This document shows positions 48,035 through 56,974 of a stretch of DNA of 64,000 nt, piece by piece (positions within the stretch are counted from its first letter, which is position 1; each line of letters starts with the position of its first letter). The notes under the pieces are model-generated. The model was not told the DNA's origin and searched no databases. It saw nothing but the letters and a program-made list of their open reading frames with translations. This DNA is from an uncultured Pelagibacteraceae bacterium (GTDB lineage Bacteria; Pseudomonadota; Alphaproteobacteria; Pelagibacterales; Pelagibacteraceae), in NCBI GenBank assembly GCA_902561155.1, contig CACEOY010000001.1:1-64000 (forward strand), read 5' to 3'. A program made the translations under genes and the position numbers.

Positions 48035-48061
48035 CGCACATAGAATTAAACCCTTTATAAT

Positions 48062-48445
48062 ATGGCTCGTATAGCAGGAATAAACATTCCACAAAATAAA
48101 GTTGTTAGTATAGCATTAACATATATTCACGGTATAGGATTATATTCATCGAAAAAAATTTGTAAGGAACTAAACATCTCTGAGACAACAAGAGTTAATC
48201 AGCTATCTGAAGAACAAGTTTTAAAAATAAGAGAATATATTGATAGCAAACATAAAGTCGAGGGAGATTTGAGAAGAGATATATCTGTAAACATTAAAAG
48301 ATTAGTTGATCTTGCAACTTATAGAGGTAGTAGACATAAAAAAAAACTGCCACTCAGAGGTCAAAGAACTCACTGTAATGCAAGAACAAGAAAAGGTAAG
48401 GCAATAGCAATAGCAGGAAAAAAATTAACTCCACTTAAAAAGTAA
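48062..48445 (+). CDS. rpsM: 30S ribosomal protein S13
   Basis: S13 bridges to the 50S subunit and contacts the P-site tRNA. The 127-residue protein begins [20 protein letters not shown] and ends with the basic [23 protein letters not shown] tail region. It is the first gene of the alpha operon, with its own promoter; infA and rpmJ, which often precede it, are not here. Confidence 0.98.
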   Translation: MARIAGINIPQNKVVSIALTYIHGIGLYSSKKICKELNISETTRVNQLSEEQVLKIREYIDSKHKVEGDLRRDISVNIKRLVDLATYRGSRHKKKLPLRGQRTHCNARTRKGKAIAIAGKKLTPLKK

Positions 48446-48447
48446 TT

Positions 48448-48888
48448 ATGAATAAAAAAGTTGAAGAAAAAAAAGATATAGAAAACAAAGAAGTTAAAAA
48501 AAAAGAAACTCAATTTAAAAAAAAGAAAAAAATTAAAAGAAACGTTACTTCAGGCATAGCTTTTGTAAATTCTACTTTTAATAATACAATAATATCTATT
48601 GCTGATGAAACAGGAAACGTGATTTCTTGGTCTTCTGCAGGTTCAAAAGGATTTAAAGGCTCCAGAAAATCAACACCTTATGCAGCACAAGTCGCAGCTG
48701 ATGATGCAGGCGCTAAAGCCTATGAAATGGGTTTAAGAACATTAACTGTTCAAGTCAAAGGCCCTGGTTCTGGAAGAGAAACAGCACTTAGGTCATTACA
48801 ATCTAGAGGATTTAAAATTATTTCAATTAAAGATACAACACCAATGCCACACAACGGGACAAGACCACCAAAAAAAAGGAGAGTTTAA
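48448..48888 (+). CDS. rpsK: 30S ribosomal protein S11 with Lys/Glu-rich N-terminal extension
   Basis: S11 forms the 30S platform near the Shine-Dalgarno helix. The canonical domain ([50 protein letters not shown]) is intact. It is preceded by about 30 residues dominated by Lys and Glu ([19 protein letters not shown]), making it 146 residues against about 129 in E. coli. No internal Met offers a shorter start. Its stop overlaps the rpoA start by one base. Confidence 0.97.
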   Translation: MNKKVEEKKDIENKEVKKKETQFKKKKKIKRNVTSGIAFVNSTFNNTIISIADETGNVISWSSAGSKGFKGSRKSTPYAAQVAADDAGAKAYEMGLRTLTVQVKGPGSGRETALRSLQSRGFKIISIKDTTPMPHNGTRPPKKRRV

Positions 48889-49922
48889 TGCAATCAAGCA
48901 CTAATATCATTGATAAAAATTGGAAAGACTTAATTAAACCAAATAAGTTAAATATAACGAGCAGTGACGACAAGTCTTTTGCAAAAGTTGTAGCCGAACC
49001 TTTAGAAAAAGGTTTCGGTCAAACAATAGGAAATTCTTTAAGAAGAATTTTATTGTCATCAATCCAAGGGGCTGCAGTTACTGCAATACAAATTGATGGA
49101 GTACTACACGAATTTTCATCTATAAAGGGTGTGAGAGAAGATGTAACTGATATCGTATTAAATGTTAAAAACTTAGCAATTAAATGCAATTCAACAAGTT
49201 CAAAAAAAATTATTTTAGATATTAAGGGTCCTAAAGAAGTTAAGGCTAAAGATATAACATTAGGTCCAGAAGTAGAAATTTTAAATCCAGAACAAACAAT
49301 ATGTAACGTTGATGAGAAAACAAATTTTCATATGGAATTATTTGTGAATTCTGGAAAAGGCTACGTACCCGCTCCAAAAAACAGATCAGAGGATAGCCCT
49401 TTAGGATTGATATCAATAGACTCTTTATTTAGCCCGGTAAAAAAAGTATCATTCTCAATAGAAAATACAAGAGCTGGAAGTGCACTTGACTACGATAAAT
49501 TAGTCATGAACGTAGAAACTAATGGAACAGTTGCTGCAGAAGACGCAATAGCTTATTCAGCAAGAATATTTCAAGATCAGCTTTCAATGTTTGTTAATTT
49601 TGAAGATCCAAAAGAAATTGTGAAAGAGGTAAAATCTTCAGAACCAGAATTTAATAAAAATTTATTAAAAAGAGTCGAAGAACTTGAATTGTCTGTTAGA
49701 TCAATGAATTGTTTAAAAAACGATAATATTATTTATATAGGAGATTTAGTTCAAAAAACTGAACCAGAGATGTTAAGAACACCAAACTTTGGCAGAAAAT
49801 CACTTAATGAAATTAAAGAAGTTTTAAATACTATGTCTTTATATCTAGGAATGGAAATACCTAACTGGCCGCCAGACAATATAGCTGAGATGTCAAAAAA
49901 ACTTGAGGAAAATAGTTATTAA
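48888..49922 (+). CDS. rpoA: DNA-directed RNA polymerase subunit alpha
   Basis: Alpha dimerises to nucleate RNA polymerase and binds UP elements and activators. The 344-residue protein has the N-terminal domain with [20 protein letters not shown], and the C-terminal domain with [20 protein letters not shown] and [14 protein letters not shown]. Start and stop overlap the neighbours by one base each, so rpsK, rpoA and rplQ are translated as a chain. Confidence 0.99.
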   Translation: MQSSTNIIDKNWKDLIKPNKLNITSSDDKSFAKVVAEPLEKGFGQTIGNSLRRILLSSIQGAAVTAIQIDGVLHEFSSIKGVREDVTDIVLNVKNLAIKCNSTSSKKIILDIKGPKEVKAKDITLGPEVEILNPEQTICNVDEKTNFHMELFVNSGKGYVPAPKNRSEDSPLGLISIDSLFSPVKKVSFSIENTRAGSALDYDKLVMNVETNGTVAAEDAIAYSARIFQDQLSMFVNFEDPKEIVKEVKSSEPEFNKNLLKRVEELELSVRSMNCLKNDNIIYIGDLVQKTEPEMLRTPNFGRKSLNEIKEVLNTMSLYLGMEIPNWPPDNIAEMSKKLEENSY

Positions 49923-50365
49923 TGAGACATAATTTAGGATATAGAAAACTTAATAAAACTTCAGAGCACAGAAAGGCTTTATTTAAAAATATGCTTAATT
50001 CATTAATTAAATACGAGCAAATAATAACTACTTTACCAAAAGCAAAAGAGCTTAAACCACAAATAGACAAAGTAATTACAATTGGCAAAAAAAATGACCT
50101 CAATAATAAGAAAAAACTTTTTTCAAAATTACAAAATCAATCTTCTGTATTAAAAGTATTCAATGAATTGTCAAAGAGATATAGTAAAAGAGACGGTGGT
50201 TATTCTAGAGTTTTAAAAGCAGGGTTTAGAACTGGAGATGACGCGCCTATGGCCGTAATAGAATTAGTTGATCGAAACGTAGAGGCTAAAAAAGTTGACA
50301 AACCAAAAAAAGTTGAAAAAAAAGATAAGAAGTCTTCAGAAACACCAAAAGTTGCAAATAAATAA
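49922..50365 (+). CDS. rplQ: 50S ribosomal protein L17 with Lys-rich tail
   Basis: L17 lies near the tunnel exit. The canonical part is [39 protein letters not shown], and [21 protein letters not shown] tail of about 25 residues of Lys, Glu, Val and Ser ([18 protein letters not shown]) extends it to 147 residues. It closes the ribosomal-protein superblock; no terminator is visible before the next gene 12 bases on. Confidence 0.97.
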   Translation: MRHNLGYRKLNKTSEHRKALFKNMLNSLIKYEQIITTLPKAKELKPQIDKVITIGKKNDLNNKKKLFSKLQNQSSVLKVFNELSKRYSKRDGGYSRVLKAGFRTGDDAPMAVIELVDRNVEAKKVDKPKKVEKKDKKSSETPKVANK

Positions 50366-50377
50366 AGCATATCTCAT

Positions 50378-51280
50378 ATGCCAGATAAGTTTATTGTAAG
50401 TAAAAATTATAATAAGTCTCGATTTGATAAATGGTTTAAAGAGGAAATTATCAATCTTCCTAACGCTTTAATTCAAAAACTTCTAAGAAAAAATAAAATT
50501 AAAGTAAATAAAAAAAAAATTAAAACATCTTTTAGACTAAGTGAAGGAGATGAGGTTTCTATATTTAATTTATCAAATTATAAACCTACAAATTTTAAGA
50601 AAAAAATTCATTATTTACCAACACCAAAGGAAAAAAGAGGATTAGATAAAATTATAATACACGATAATGTTGATTATATAGTTATCAATAAACCTAGGGG
50701 CATCGCTGTTCAGTCAGGTACAAATAATTTAAAAAATATTTTAGATATTCTTAAAAAAACAAAGTATTTTAATTACTCAAAACCTTACATTGTTCATAGA
50801 TTAGATAAAGAAACATCAGGTATATTTATAATAGCTAAAAACAAGCAGGCTGCCCAATTTTTTACTTCATTATTTAGAATAAGAAAAATTCATAAAACTT
50901 ATTTAGCAATTGTTAAAGGAAATTTTCCAAAAAAAATAAAAAAAATGGAAGATTTTCTAGAGTATTTTGAGGATAATAAAAAAATAAAGCTTAAAGCAAT
51001 TACCTTTTTGAAAGTTTTAAAAACTAATAGCAAGTACTCACTATTAGAATTAAATCCAAAAACGGGTAGAAAGCATCAATTAAGAAAACAACTTTTTATG
51101 AGGGGCTACCCTATAATTGGAGATCAAAAATACTATTTAAATAAAAATAGATATTTTAAAGATCAATGCATGCTTTTACATGCCTATAAAATTAAGTTTA
51201 TTAAAGATAATGAAAAATTTAATTATCAGGCTCAACCAGATATTAATTTTAAAAAAAAATTAGATTTATATTTTAGATAA
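50378..51280 (+). CDS. RluC/RluD-family 23S rRNA pseudouridine synthase
   Basis: A 300-residue large-subunit rRNA pseudouridine synthase. The N-terminal S4-like RNA-binding domain (about residues 12-60) contains NALIQKLLRKNKIKVN. The catalytic motif HRLDKETSG carries the nucleophile Asp143, and GRKHQLRKQLF is the later family motif. Probably RluC (pseudouridines around position 955) but RluD cannot be excluded from sequence alone. It lies 12 bases after rplQ and its end overlaps the convergent lipB by 15 bp. Confidence 0.9.
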   Translation: MPDKFIVSKNYNKSRFDKWFKEEIINLPNALIQKLLRKNKIKVNKKKIKTSFRLSEGDEVSIFNLSNYKPTNFKKKIHYLPTPKEKRGLDKIIIHDNVDYIVINKPRGIAVQSGTNNLKNILDILKKTKYFNYSKPYIVHRLDKETSGIFIIAKNKQAAQFFTSLFRIRKIHKTYLAIVKGNFPKKIKKMEDFLEYFEDNKKIKLKAITFLKVLKTNSKYSLLELNPKTGRKHQLRKQLFMRGYPIIGDQKYYLNKNRYFKDQCMLLHAYKIKFIKDNEKFNYQAQPDINFKKKLDLYFR

Positions 51281-51877
51281 ATTTCTTAAAAATATTTTTT
51301 TTATATTTTTTTCAAGATTTTTGACTTTTTGAAAACCTAAATCTTTAAATGAAGTAACCATTTTATTGTTTAGCCCACATGGGACAATTTTTTTATAATA
51401 AGATAAATCGTTATTTATATTAATAGAACATCCATGAAACGCGATCCAATTTTTTACTTTAATTCCTATTGCAGATATTTTCTTATTTTTAACCCAAATC
51501 CCAATATTTTTTCTATCTGAGTAAGCTTTAATATCATATTTTTTTAGGATCTCTATAATACTTTTTTCAATAATATTTATGAACAATCTTATATCCTTCT
51601 TTCTTTTATTCAAATTTATCACAAAATAAATTATTTTTTGACCAGGATTGTGTAAGGTAATTTTTCCACCACGATTTGTTTTCACAACTTTAATGTTCTT
51701 GTCTAAAATCTCATTTTCTTTAGATCGAATACCCCCAGTAAATGTTGTTGGATGTTCAAGTATCCAAATAAATTCTTTTTTTAAGCCTTTTTTTACATTC
51801 TCAACTCTTTTTTCAAGAATATACATAGCTTTTTTATAATTTACTCTTTTTTTGCTAATTTTTACTTCTATGCTCAT
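51266..51877 (-). CDS. lipB: Octanoyl-ACP:protein N-octanoyltransferase
   Basis: LipB moves octanoate from acyl carrier protein to the lipoyl domains, supplying the substrate for LipA. The 203-residue protein has RGGKITLHNPGQ (family: RGGxxTxHxPGQ), AIGIKVKNWIAFHGCSINI, and IVPCGL. The catalytic pair is Lys133 and Cys167, with the same 34-residue spacing as E. coli Lys135/Cys169. An Asn replaces the usual Gly in HGPGQ. It is divergent from mgtE and overlaps the preceding gene tail to tail by 15 bp. Confidence 0.93.
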   Translation of the reverse strand: MSIEVKISKKRVNYKKAMYILEKRVENVKKGLKKEFIWILEHPTTFTGGIRSKENEILDKNIKVVKTNRGGKITLHNPGQKIIYFVINLNKRKKDIRLFINIIEKSIIEILKKYDIKAYSDRKNIGIWVKNKKISAIGIKVKNWIAFHGCSININNDLSYYKKIVPCGLNNKMVTSFKDLGFQKVKNLEKNIKKIFLRNLSKI

Positions 51878-51938
51878 TTAATTTGAATTTTATCATTTTA
51901 TGAACTATTAGTCTCAAAAAAAGAAATCAAGGATTTTT

Positions 51939-53318
51939 ATGAGTTTAATTAAATCTATAGGTGGTAAAAACGTTAACTTTGATTTTAATAAAGAATTTTT
52001 AAGTATATTTAGCGATAAAATCAAATCATCTGATATAAAGTTTATTAATCAAACGTTAGAAGATCTCCATCCGTCTGATGTTGCAAATTTAATTGAAAAC
52101 TTGTCATCTGAAACAAGGGCAAAATTAATAGAAATTGAGGAATTTGATATCGAGCCTGAAATATTTGTAGAAATAAATGAGTCAATCCAGACTGAGATTT
52201 TACAATTATTATCATCAGATTCCATAGCAAAAATAATTAAAAGACTAGAGTCAGACAATGCAATTTCTATTATTGAAAATTTAAACATAGAAAAAAAAAA
52301 TTCTGTTTTAGATAAACTTCCTCCTAAGGACAGATTTTTGCTCGAGGAGGGATTAAGTTATCCCGAAGACTCTGCAGCTAGAATTATGCAAAGAGAGTTC
52401 ACTGCTGTACCAAGTGATTGGTCTGTTGGCCAAACAATTGATTATCTAAGAGAAAGCAAAGATTTACCAGAGGAATTTTTAGAAATATTTGTTGTGGACA
52501 GTGATTTTAAACCTATTGGAATAGTTCCGTCCTCAAGGGTACTTAGAACTCCTAGAGAAAAAAAAATGAATACAATCATGCGAGAAATGCCTGTTTTAAT
52601 TTCTGTAAACATGGATAAAGAAGAAGTTGGACATGCTTTTGAAAATTACAATCTTGTTTCTGCTGGTGTAGTTAATAAAAATAATAAGTTAGTAGGAATG
52701 ATAACCGCAGATGATGTAGTTACTGTAGTTCAAGAAGAAGCAGAAGAAGATGTCCTTAGGTTAGCAGGTGTTGGGGATGAGGAAATAACTGACAGCGTTC
52801 TTATTAAAACAAAAAGAAGATTTAATTGGCTGTTATTAAATCTATTTACAGCGCTTTTAGCTACTTGGGTAATTAGTTTATTCGGGGCATCAATTGAACA
52901 AATGGTAGCTTTAGCTTTTTTAATGCCCATCGTTGCATCAATGGGTGGAAATGCGGGTATGCAAACATTAGCGGTTACAATAAGGGCCATAGCTACTAAA
53001 GAACTTTCCTCAGGTAATTTTAATAAAATTGTAGGTAAAGAATTTTTAATTGGAATATTGAATGGAATTATTTTTGCTATCATCACTGCCGTGATTGTTC
53101 AATTTTGGTTTCAAGAATTAAAACTTTCATTGTTGATTGGAATTTCGATGGTTTTAAATATGATTGTAGCTGGTTTATTTGGAATATTAGTTCCAGTATC
53201 TTTAAAAAAAGTTAACATTGACCCAGCACTAGCATCAAGTGTTTTTGTTACTACTATAACAGATGTAATAGGGTTTCTGTCTTTCTTGGGAATAGGATCT
53301 TATTTCTTTTTAAACTAA
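51939..53318 (+). CDS. mgtE: Magnesium transporter MgtE
   Basis: A 459-residue homodimeric magnesium channel. Residues about 20-135 form the helical N domain (DLHPSDVANLIENLSSETR), about 145-265 two CBS domains that sense cytoplasmic magnesium (AARIMQREFTAVPSDWSVGQ; GVVNKNNKLVGMITADDVV), and the last 170 residues five membrane helices with the pore motif MPIVASMGGNAGMQTLAVTIRA. An AAGGA ribosome site precedes the ATG. The stop overlaps the convergent panC by 4 bp. Confidence 0.95.
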   Translation: MSLIKSIGGKNVNFDFNKEFLSIFSDKIKSSDIKFINQTLEDLHPSDVANLIENLSSETRAKLIEIEEFDIEPEIFVEINESIQTEILQLLSSDSIAKIIKRLESDNAISIIENLNIEKKNSVLDKLPPKDRFLLEEGLSYPEDSAARIMQREFTAVPSDWSVGQTIDYLRESKDLPEEFLEIFVVDSDFKPIGIVPSSRVLRTPREKKMNTIMREMPVLISVNMDKEEVGHAFENYNLVSAGVVNKNNKLVGMITADDVVTVVQEEAEEDVLRLAGVGDEEITDSVLIKTKRRFNWLLLNLFTALLATWVISLFGASIEQMVALAFLMPIVASMGGNAGMQTLAVTIRAIATKELSSGNFNKIVGKEFLIGILNGIIFAIITAVIVQFWFQELKLSLLIGISMVLNMIVAGLFGILVPVSLKKVNIDPALASSVFVTTITDVIGFLSFLGIGSYFFLN

Positions 53319-54133
53319 AAATTATCAATTAGCCTTACATTGCCAATATAAAAAGCTGAAAAAATATTAAAGTTTTCGTTAAACTTTTTTGCCCTTTTCA
53401 AACTTTTTAAATTTAAAGCCTCGATATAATCAACTTTCTTAATACCCATTTTTAAAATTTTGTTTTTTACATTTAATAAATTTATTTTTTTAATTTTCTT
53501 TCTTTTTATAAAGAATTTTTCGTTTCTTAATGTTTTAAAAACTTTTGAAGCTAAAATTTTATCATATTTACTTAAATTTAGATTTCTCGAAGAGTAGGGT
53601 ATAAAATTTTGATTTCGAACTGTCTTATGGGCGATAATTGAGGTTTTAATATTATTTTTAATGATATGTTTTCTTAATAAAAATAGTTGTTGAAAATCCT
53701 TTTCACCAAGAATCATATATTTTGGTTTCAATATCTCTAGTAATCTATTCACAACATCTAAAACACCTCTAAAATGACCAGGTCTATATTTGCCACATAA
53801 TTTTTTAGAGAAAGGATGTAAGTAAATCTTATTTTTAGTCTTAAACGAAAAAATATCATTATAATTAGGATAAAATAAGTATTTAACTTTGAGTTTTTTT
53901 AATATCTGTACGTCTTTTTTAAAATTTCTAGGGTAAGAATTAAAATCGTTTTTTGAATTAAATTGTTTAGGATTAACATAGATACTTACAAGAATATTCT
54001 TATTTTTTTTCCCTGCCTTTTTGATCAAGAACTCATGACCCTTATGTAATCCACCCATAGTTGGTACAAAAGAGAGGGAATTTATCTCACCAATTAACCT
54101 GTTAAGGTCTTTTTTTTGCCTAATTATTTTCAT
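53315..54133 (-). CDS. panC: Pantothenate synthetase
   Basis: PanC joins pantoate and beta-alanine with ATP to form pantothenate, the precursor of coenzyme A. The 272-residue protein has FVPTMGGLHKGHEFLIKKA (HIGH-like nucleotide motif), VSIYVNPKQF, KPKYMILGEKDFQQLFLLRK and a YSSRN motif where most family members have RSSRN. Length is normal. It is a single gene, divergent from galU across 38 bp; panB is not in the window. Confidence 0.94.
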   Translation of the reverse strand: MKIIRQKKDLNRLIGEINSLSFVPTMGGLHKGHEFLIKKAGKKNKNILVSIYVNPKQFNSKNDFNSYPRNFKKDVQILKKLKVKYLFYPNYNDIFSFKTKNKIYLHPFSKKLCGKYRPGHFRGVLDVVNRLLEILKPKYMILGEKDFQQLFLLRKHIIKNNIKTSIIAHKTVRNQNFIPYSSRNLNLSKYDKILASKVFKTLRNEKFFIKRKKIKKINLLNVKNKILKMGIKKVDYIEALNLKSLKRAKKFNENFNIFSAFYIGNVRLIDNF

Positions 54134-54171
54134 TTATAAGTTGTAATGATATTAATTATTAAAAGAATCAT

Positions 54172-54990
54172 ATGATAAAACAAGCAATTATTCCACTTGC
54201 AGGTTTAGGTACAAGAATGCTGCCTTTAACAAGTGTTATGCCTAAAGAATTGTTGCCAATTAATGGAAAACCAAATTTAGAATATATTCTGGAAGAGTGC
54301 ATAGAAGCTGGTGTTAAGCAATTTATATTTATCATTTCTAAAAAAAAGATGAATATAAAGAAATATTTTTACAACGATTTTTTTTATAAAAAATTATTAA
54401 AGAAAAAAAAAGATAATAAAATTAATAAGGAATATAGGAAGCTTAAAAAATATAGGAAAATGATAAAATTTGTTTATCAAAATAAACCAAAAGGTACTGG
54501 TGATGCTGTATTAAAATGTAACAATCTTATTAAAGGAAAATATTTTTTAATGCTTTTGCCAGATGATCTTATTATAAAAAAAAATTGTACTAAAGAGATG
54601 ATAAGATTACATAAACAAAAAAAAGGGTCTGTGATAGGTACAAAAAAAGTTCCAAAAAAAACTGTTTCACGATGGGGTATATTGTCTTTTAAAAATAGGA
54701 AAAAAAACAGTTTTCAAATTACAGATGTTGTTGAAAAACCAAAAGTGAAAGATGCGAAGTCAAATTATGCTATAATTGGAAGATATATTTTACCTAAAAA
54801 AATAATGAGTGAAATTAAAAAACTTAAACCAGGTCAAGGAAATGAAATTCACATTACTGATGCTATAAGAAATTTGATATATAAAAACAATAAATTCTAT
54901 GGAAATATTTTTAAAGGAAAATATTTAGATTGTGGAACTTTAAATGGCTACATTACATCTGGGATAGAAATTTCAAAAGAAAATAGATGA
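54172..54990 (+). CDS. galU: UTP-glucose-1-phosphate uridylyltransferase
   Basis: GalU makes UDP-glucose from glucose-1-phosphate and UTP. The 272-residue protein has the pyrophosphorylase signature AGLGTRMLPLTSVMPKELLP, PKGTGDAVLKC and VEKPKVKDAKSNYAIIGRYI. It is about 20 residues shorter than E. coli GalU. It overlaps ugd by 4 bp. The pair supplies UDP-glucuronate, and the UDP-glucose also feeds GalE/Glf encoded at 15-17 kb. Confidence 0.95.
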   Translation: MIKQAIIPLAGLGTRMLPLTSVMPKELLPINGKPNLEYILEECIEAGVKQFIFIISKKKMNIKKYFYNDFFYKKLLKKKKDNKINKEYRKLKKYRKMIKFVYQNKPKGTGDAVLKCNNLIKGKYFLMLLPDDLIIKKNCTKEMIRLHKQKKGSVIGTKKVPKKTVSRWGILSFKNRKKNSFQITDVVEKPKVKDAKSNYAIIGRYILPKKIMSEIKKLKPGQGNEIHITDAIRNLIYKNNKFYGNIFKGKYLDCGTLNGYITSGIEISKENR

Positions 54991-56303
54991 AACTCTGTAT
55001 GATAGGCACAGGTTATGTTGGATTAGTAAGTGGAACTTGCTTTGCCGATATAGGAAATCAAGTTATTTGCGTAGATAAAGATAAAAAAAAAATAGATAAA
55101 CTTAATTCAGGAATTTCTCCGATTTATGAGCCAGGTCTCGATGAATTAATTAAAAAAAACTACTCTGCTAAACGTTTATTTTTTACCTCAAATATCAAAA
55201 ATGCTATTAATTTATCAGACGTAATCTTTATTTGTGTTGGCACACCGACAAAAAAAGGATCAATTAAGGTCGATTTATCTCACGTTTATAAATGTACAAA
55301 AGAAATATTGAAATATTCAAAAAGGAAAAAAATTATTGTAACTAAATCTACAGTTCCAATCGGCACCGGTGATGAAATTGAAAAACTTTTAGGAAAAAAG
55401 AAAAAACTTTTTACCGTTATATCTAATCCGGAATTCTTGCGAGAAGGAGAAGCAATACGTGATTTTAGATATCCTGATAGAATTGTAATTGGGTCAAATG
55501 AAAAAAAACAGTTTAATATAATGAAAAAACTTTACACACCTTTAATAAATAAAGGATCAAAATTCTTTACTACTTCAAGAAAGGGTGCAGAATTAATTAA
55601 GTATGCCTCTAATGCTTTTTTGGCGACAAAAATCACCTTTATAAATGAACTTGCGAATTTATGTGAAAAATCTGGAGTAAATATCGAAGATATTTCATTA
55701 GGCATGGGATCAGATAATAGAATAGGGAGTAGATTTTTAAGGGCAGGACCTGCTTATGGGGGATCATGTTTTCCAAAAGATACAAAAGGCTTAGTATCAG
55801 CAGCAGAACGGTATAAAATAAATTTATCTGTAGTCAAATCTGTAATTAAATCTAATCAAGAAAGATTTAATTTACTTACAAAAAGAATACATAAAATATT
55901 AGGCTATAATTTAAGAAATAAAAGAATTTCGTTTTTAGGAGTTACATTTAAGCCAAATACAGACGATATGAGAGATTCTTCAAGCCTAAAAATGATACCT
56001 TATCTTACTAAAAAAGGTGCAATCGTTACTTATTACGACCCATCTGGAGAAAAAAATATATTCAAAAAAATTAAAAATTGTTTTTATAAAAAAGATATCA
56101 AATCAAATTGTTTTAGTTCAGACCTAGTAATTTTACTTACTGAGTGGGATGAATTTAAATCTATTAATTTTAAAAATATTGTTAAAAATAGAAAATTTAA
56201 GGTTTATGATTTGAGAAATCTTTATAATGCCGAAGAAATGAAAAAAAATAAAATTAAGTATTATTCGGTTGGAAGGCCAGATATTAATTTATTTCAAAAA
56301 TAG
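54987..56303 (+). CDS. ugd: UDP-glucose 6-dehydrogenase
   Basis: Ugd oxidises UDP-glucose twice with NAD to UDP-glucuronate, for surface polysaccharides or glycolipids. The 438-residue protein has the Rossmann start MIGTGYVGLVSGTCFADIG, FICVGTPT, and the catalytic cysteine in GPAYGGSCFPKDTKGL; the C-terminal UDP-binding part has GVTFKPNTDDMRDSSSL. It follows galU with a 4-bp overlap and collides tail to tail with the RidA gene over 20 bp. Confidence 0.96.
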   Translation: MKLCMIGTGYVGLVSGTCFADIGNQVICVDKDKKKIDKLNSGISPIYEPGLDELIKKNYSAKRLFFTSNIKNAINLSDVIFICVGTPTKKGSIKVDLSHVYKCTKEILKYSKRKKIIVTKSTVPIGTGDEIEKLLGKKKKLFTVISNPEFLREGEAIRDFRYPDRIVIGSNEKKQFNIMKKLYTPLINKGSKFFTTSRKGAELIKYASNAFLATKITFINELANLCEKSGVNIEDISLGMGSDNRIGSRFLRAGPAYGGSCFPKDTKGLVSAAERYKINLSVVKSVIKSNQERFNLLTKRIHKILGYNLRNKRISFLGVTFKPNTDDMRDSSSLKMIPYLTKKGAIVTYYDPSGEKNIFKKIKNCFYKKDIKSNCFSSDLVILLTEWDEFKSINFKNIVKNRKFKVYDLRNLYNAEEMKKNKIKYYSVGRPDINLFQK

Positions 56304-56748
56304 CATCTACTTCAACAGCAACACCTAAGGGTAAACTATTTACACTTACAGCTGCTCTTGTATGCTCGCCCTTCTCATCAAAAATTTTTGCTATAATATC
56401 TGAAGCGCCATTAATTATTTTAGGTTGATCCTTAAAATCATCAGTAGAATTAACGTATCCAGTTAATTTTACACAGGTTTTAATTCTATCTAAATCTCCA
56501 CCACAAGCATTTTTTACATGAGCAACAATACTTAGCCCACATCTTTTAGCTGCCTCATATCCCTCATCTAAATTTAAATCCTTACCAATTTTACCAGTAA
56601 TAAGTTTTGTATTTTTATCGATAGAAACTTGCCCAGAAATAAATAATAACTTTCCTACTACTTTTGTAGCAACATATGCGCCAACAGGAGCTTTTGGCTC
56701 AGGTAAAATTATATTTAATTTCTTTAGTTTATCTTCTATTAAACTCAT
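56284..56748 (-). CDS. RidA/YjgF-family protein
   Basis: A 154-residue member of the Rid (YjgF/YER057c/UK114) superfamily. Classical RidA hydrolyses reactive enamine/imine intermediates from PLP enzymes, but this longer subgroup (typical RidA is about 130 residues) is less well characterised. Motifs: GAYVATKVVGKLLFISGQVS and the C-terminal HTRAAVSVNSLPLGVAVEVDA with the conserved Arg. It overlaps ugd tail to tail by 20 bp and the small secreted protein gene by 4 bp. Confidence 0.88.
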   Translation of the reverse strand: MSLIEDKLKKLNIILPEPKAPVGAYVATKVVGKLLFISGQVSIDKNTKLITGKIGKDLNLDEGYEAAKRCGLSIVAHVKNACGGDLDRIKTCVKLTGYVNSTDDFKDQPKIINGASDIIAKIFDEKGEHTRAAVSVNSLPLGVAVEVDAIFEIN

Positions 56749-56972
56749 TTATTCATTTGTTTTTTAATCCAATCAGTTAACTTAGAGTCGGTGTTTAGTT
56801 TTTTTAAACCTTTTTTTCCAAGTTCTTTCCCTTTTTCAGCAATACATTTTGTGTATTCAACAGAACCTTTTCCTAATTTTTTAAATCCTGGTAAATCTTT
56901 ACAATTTTTTTCAGCAAAAACATTCGATTGGAAACTGAATACGAAAATAAATATTAAAAATGATTTTTTCAC
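56745..56972 (-). CDS. Small secreted protein, function unknown
   Basis: A 75-residue protein with a clear signal peptide (MKKSFLIFIFVFSFQSNVFA, cleavage predicted after residue 20). The mature part of about 55 residues is very basic, with two cysteines (Cys24, Cys43) that could form one disulfide, and repeated GKELGKKGLKKL-like Lys/Gly segments. I infer a periplasmic location. It lies 2 bases downstream of topA and overlaps the RidA gene by 4 bp, so it belongs to the topA transcript. I do not recognise a family. Confidence 0.7.
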   Translation of the reverse strand: MKKSFLIFIFVFSFQSNVFAEKNCKDLPGFKKLGKGSVEYTKCIAEKGKELGKKGLKKLNTDSKLTDWIKKQMNK

Positions 56973-56974
56973 AA

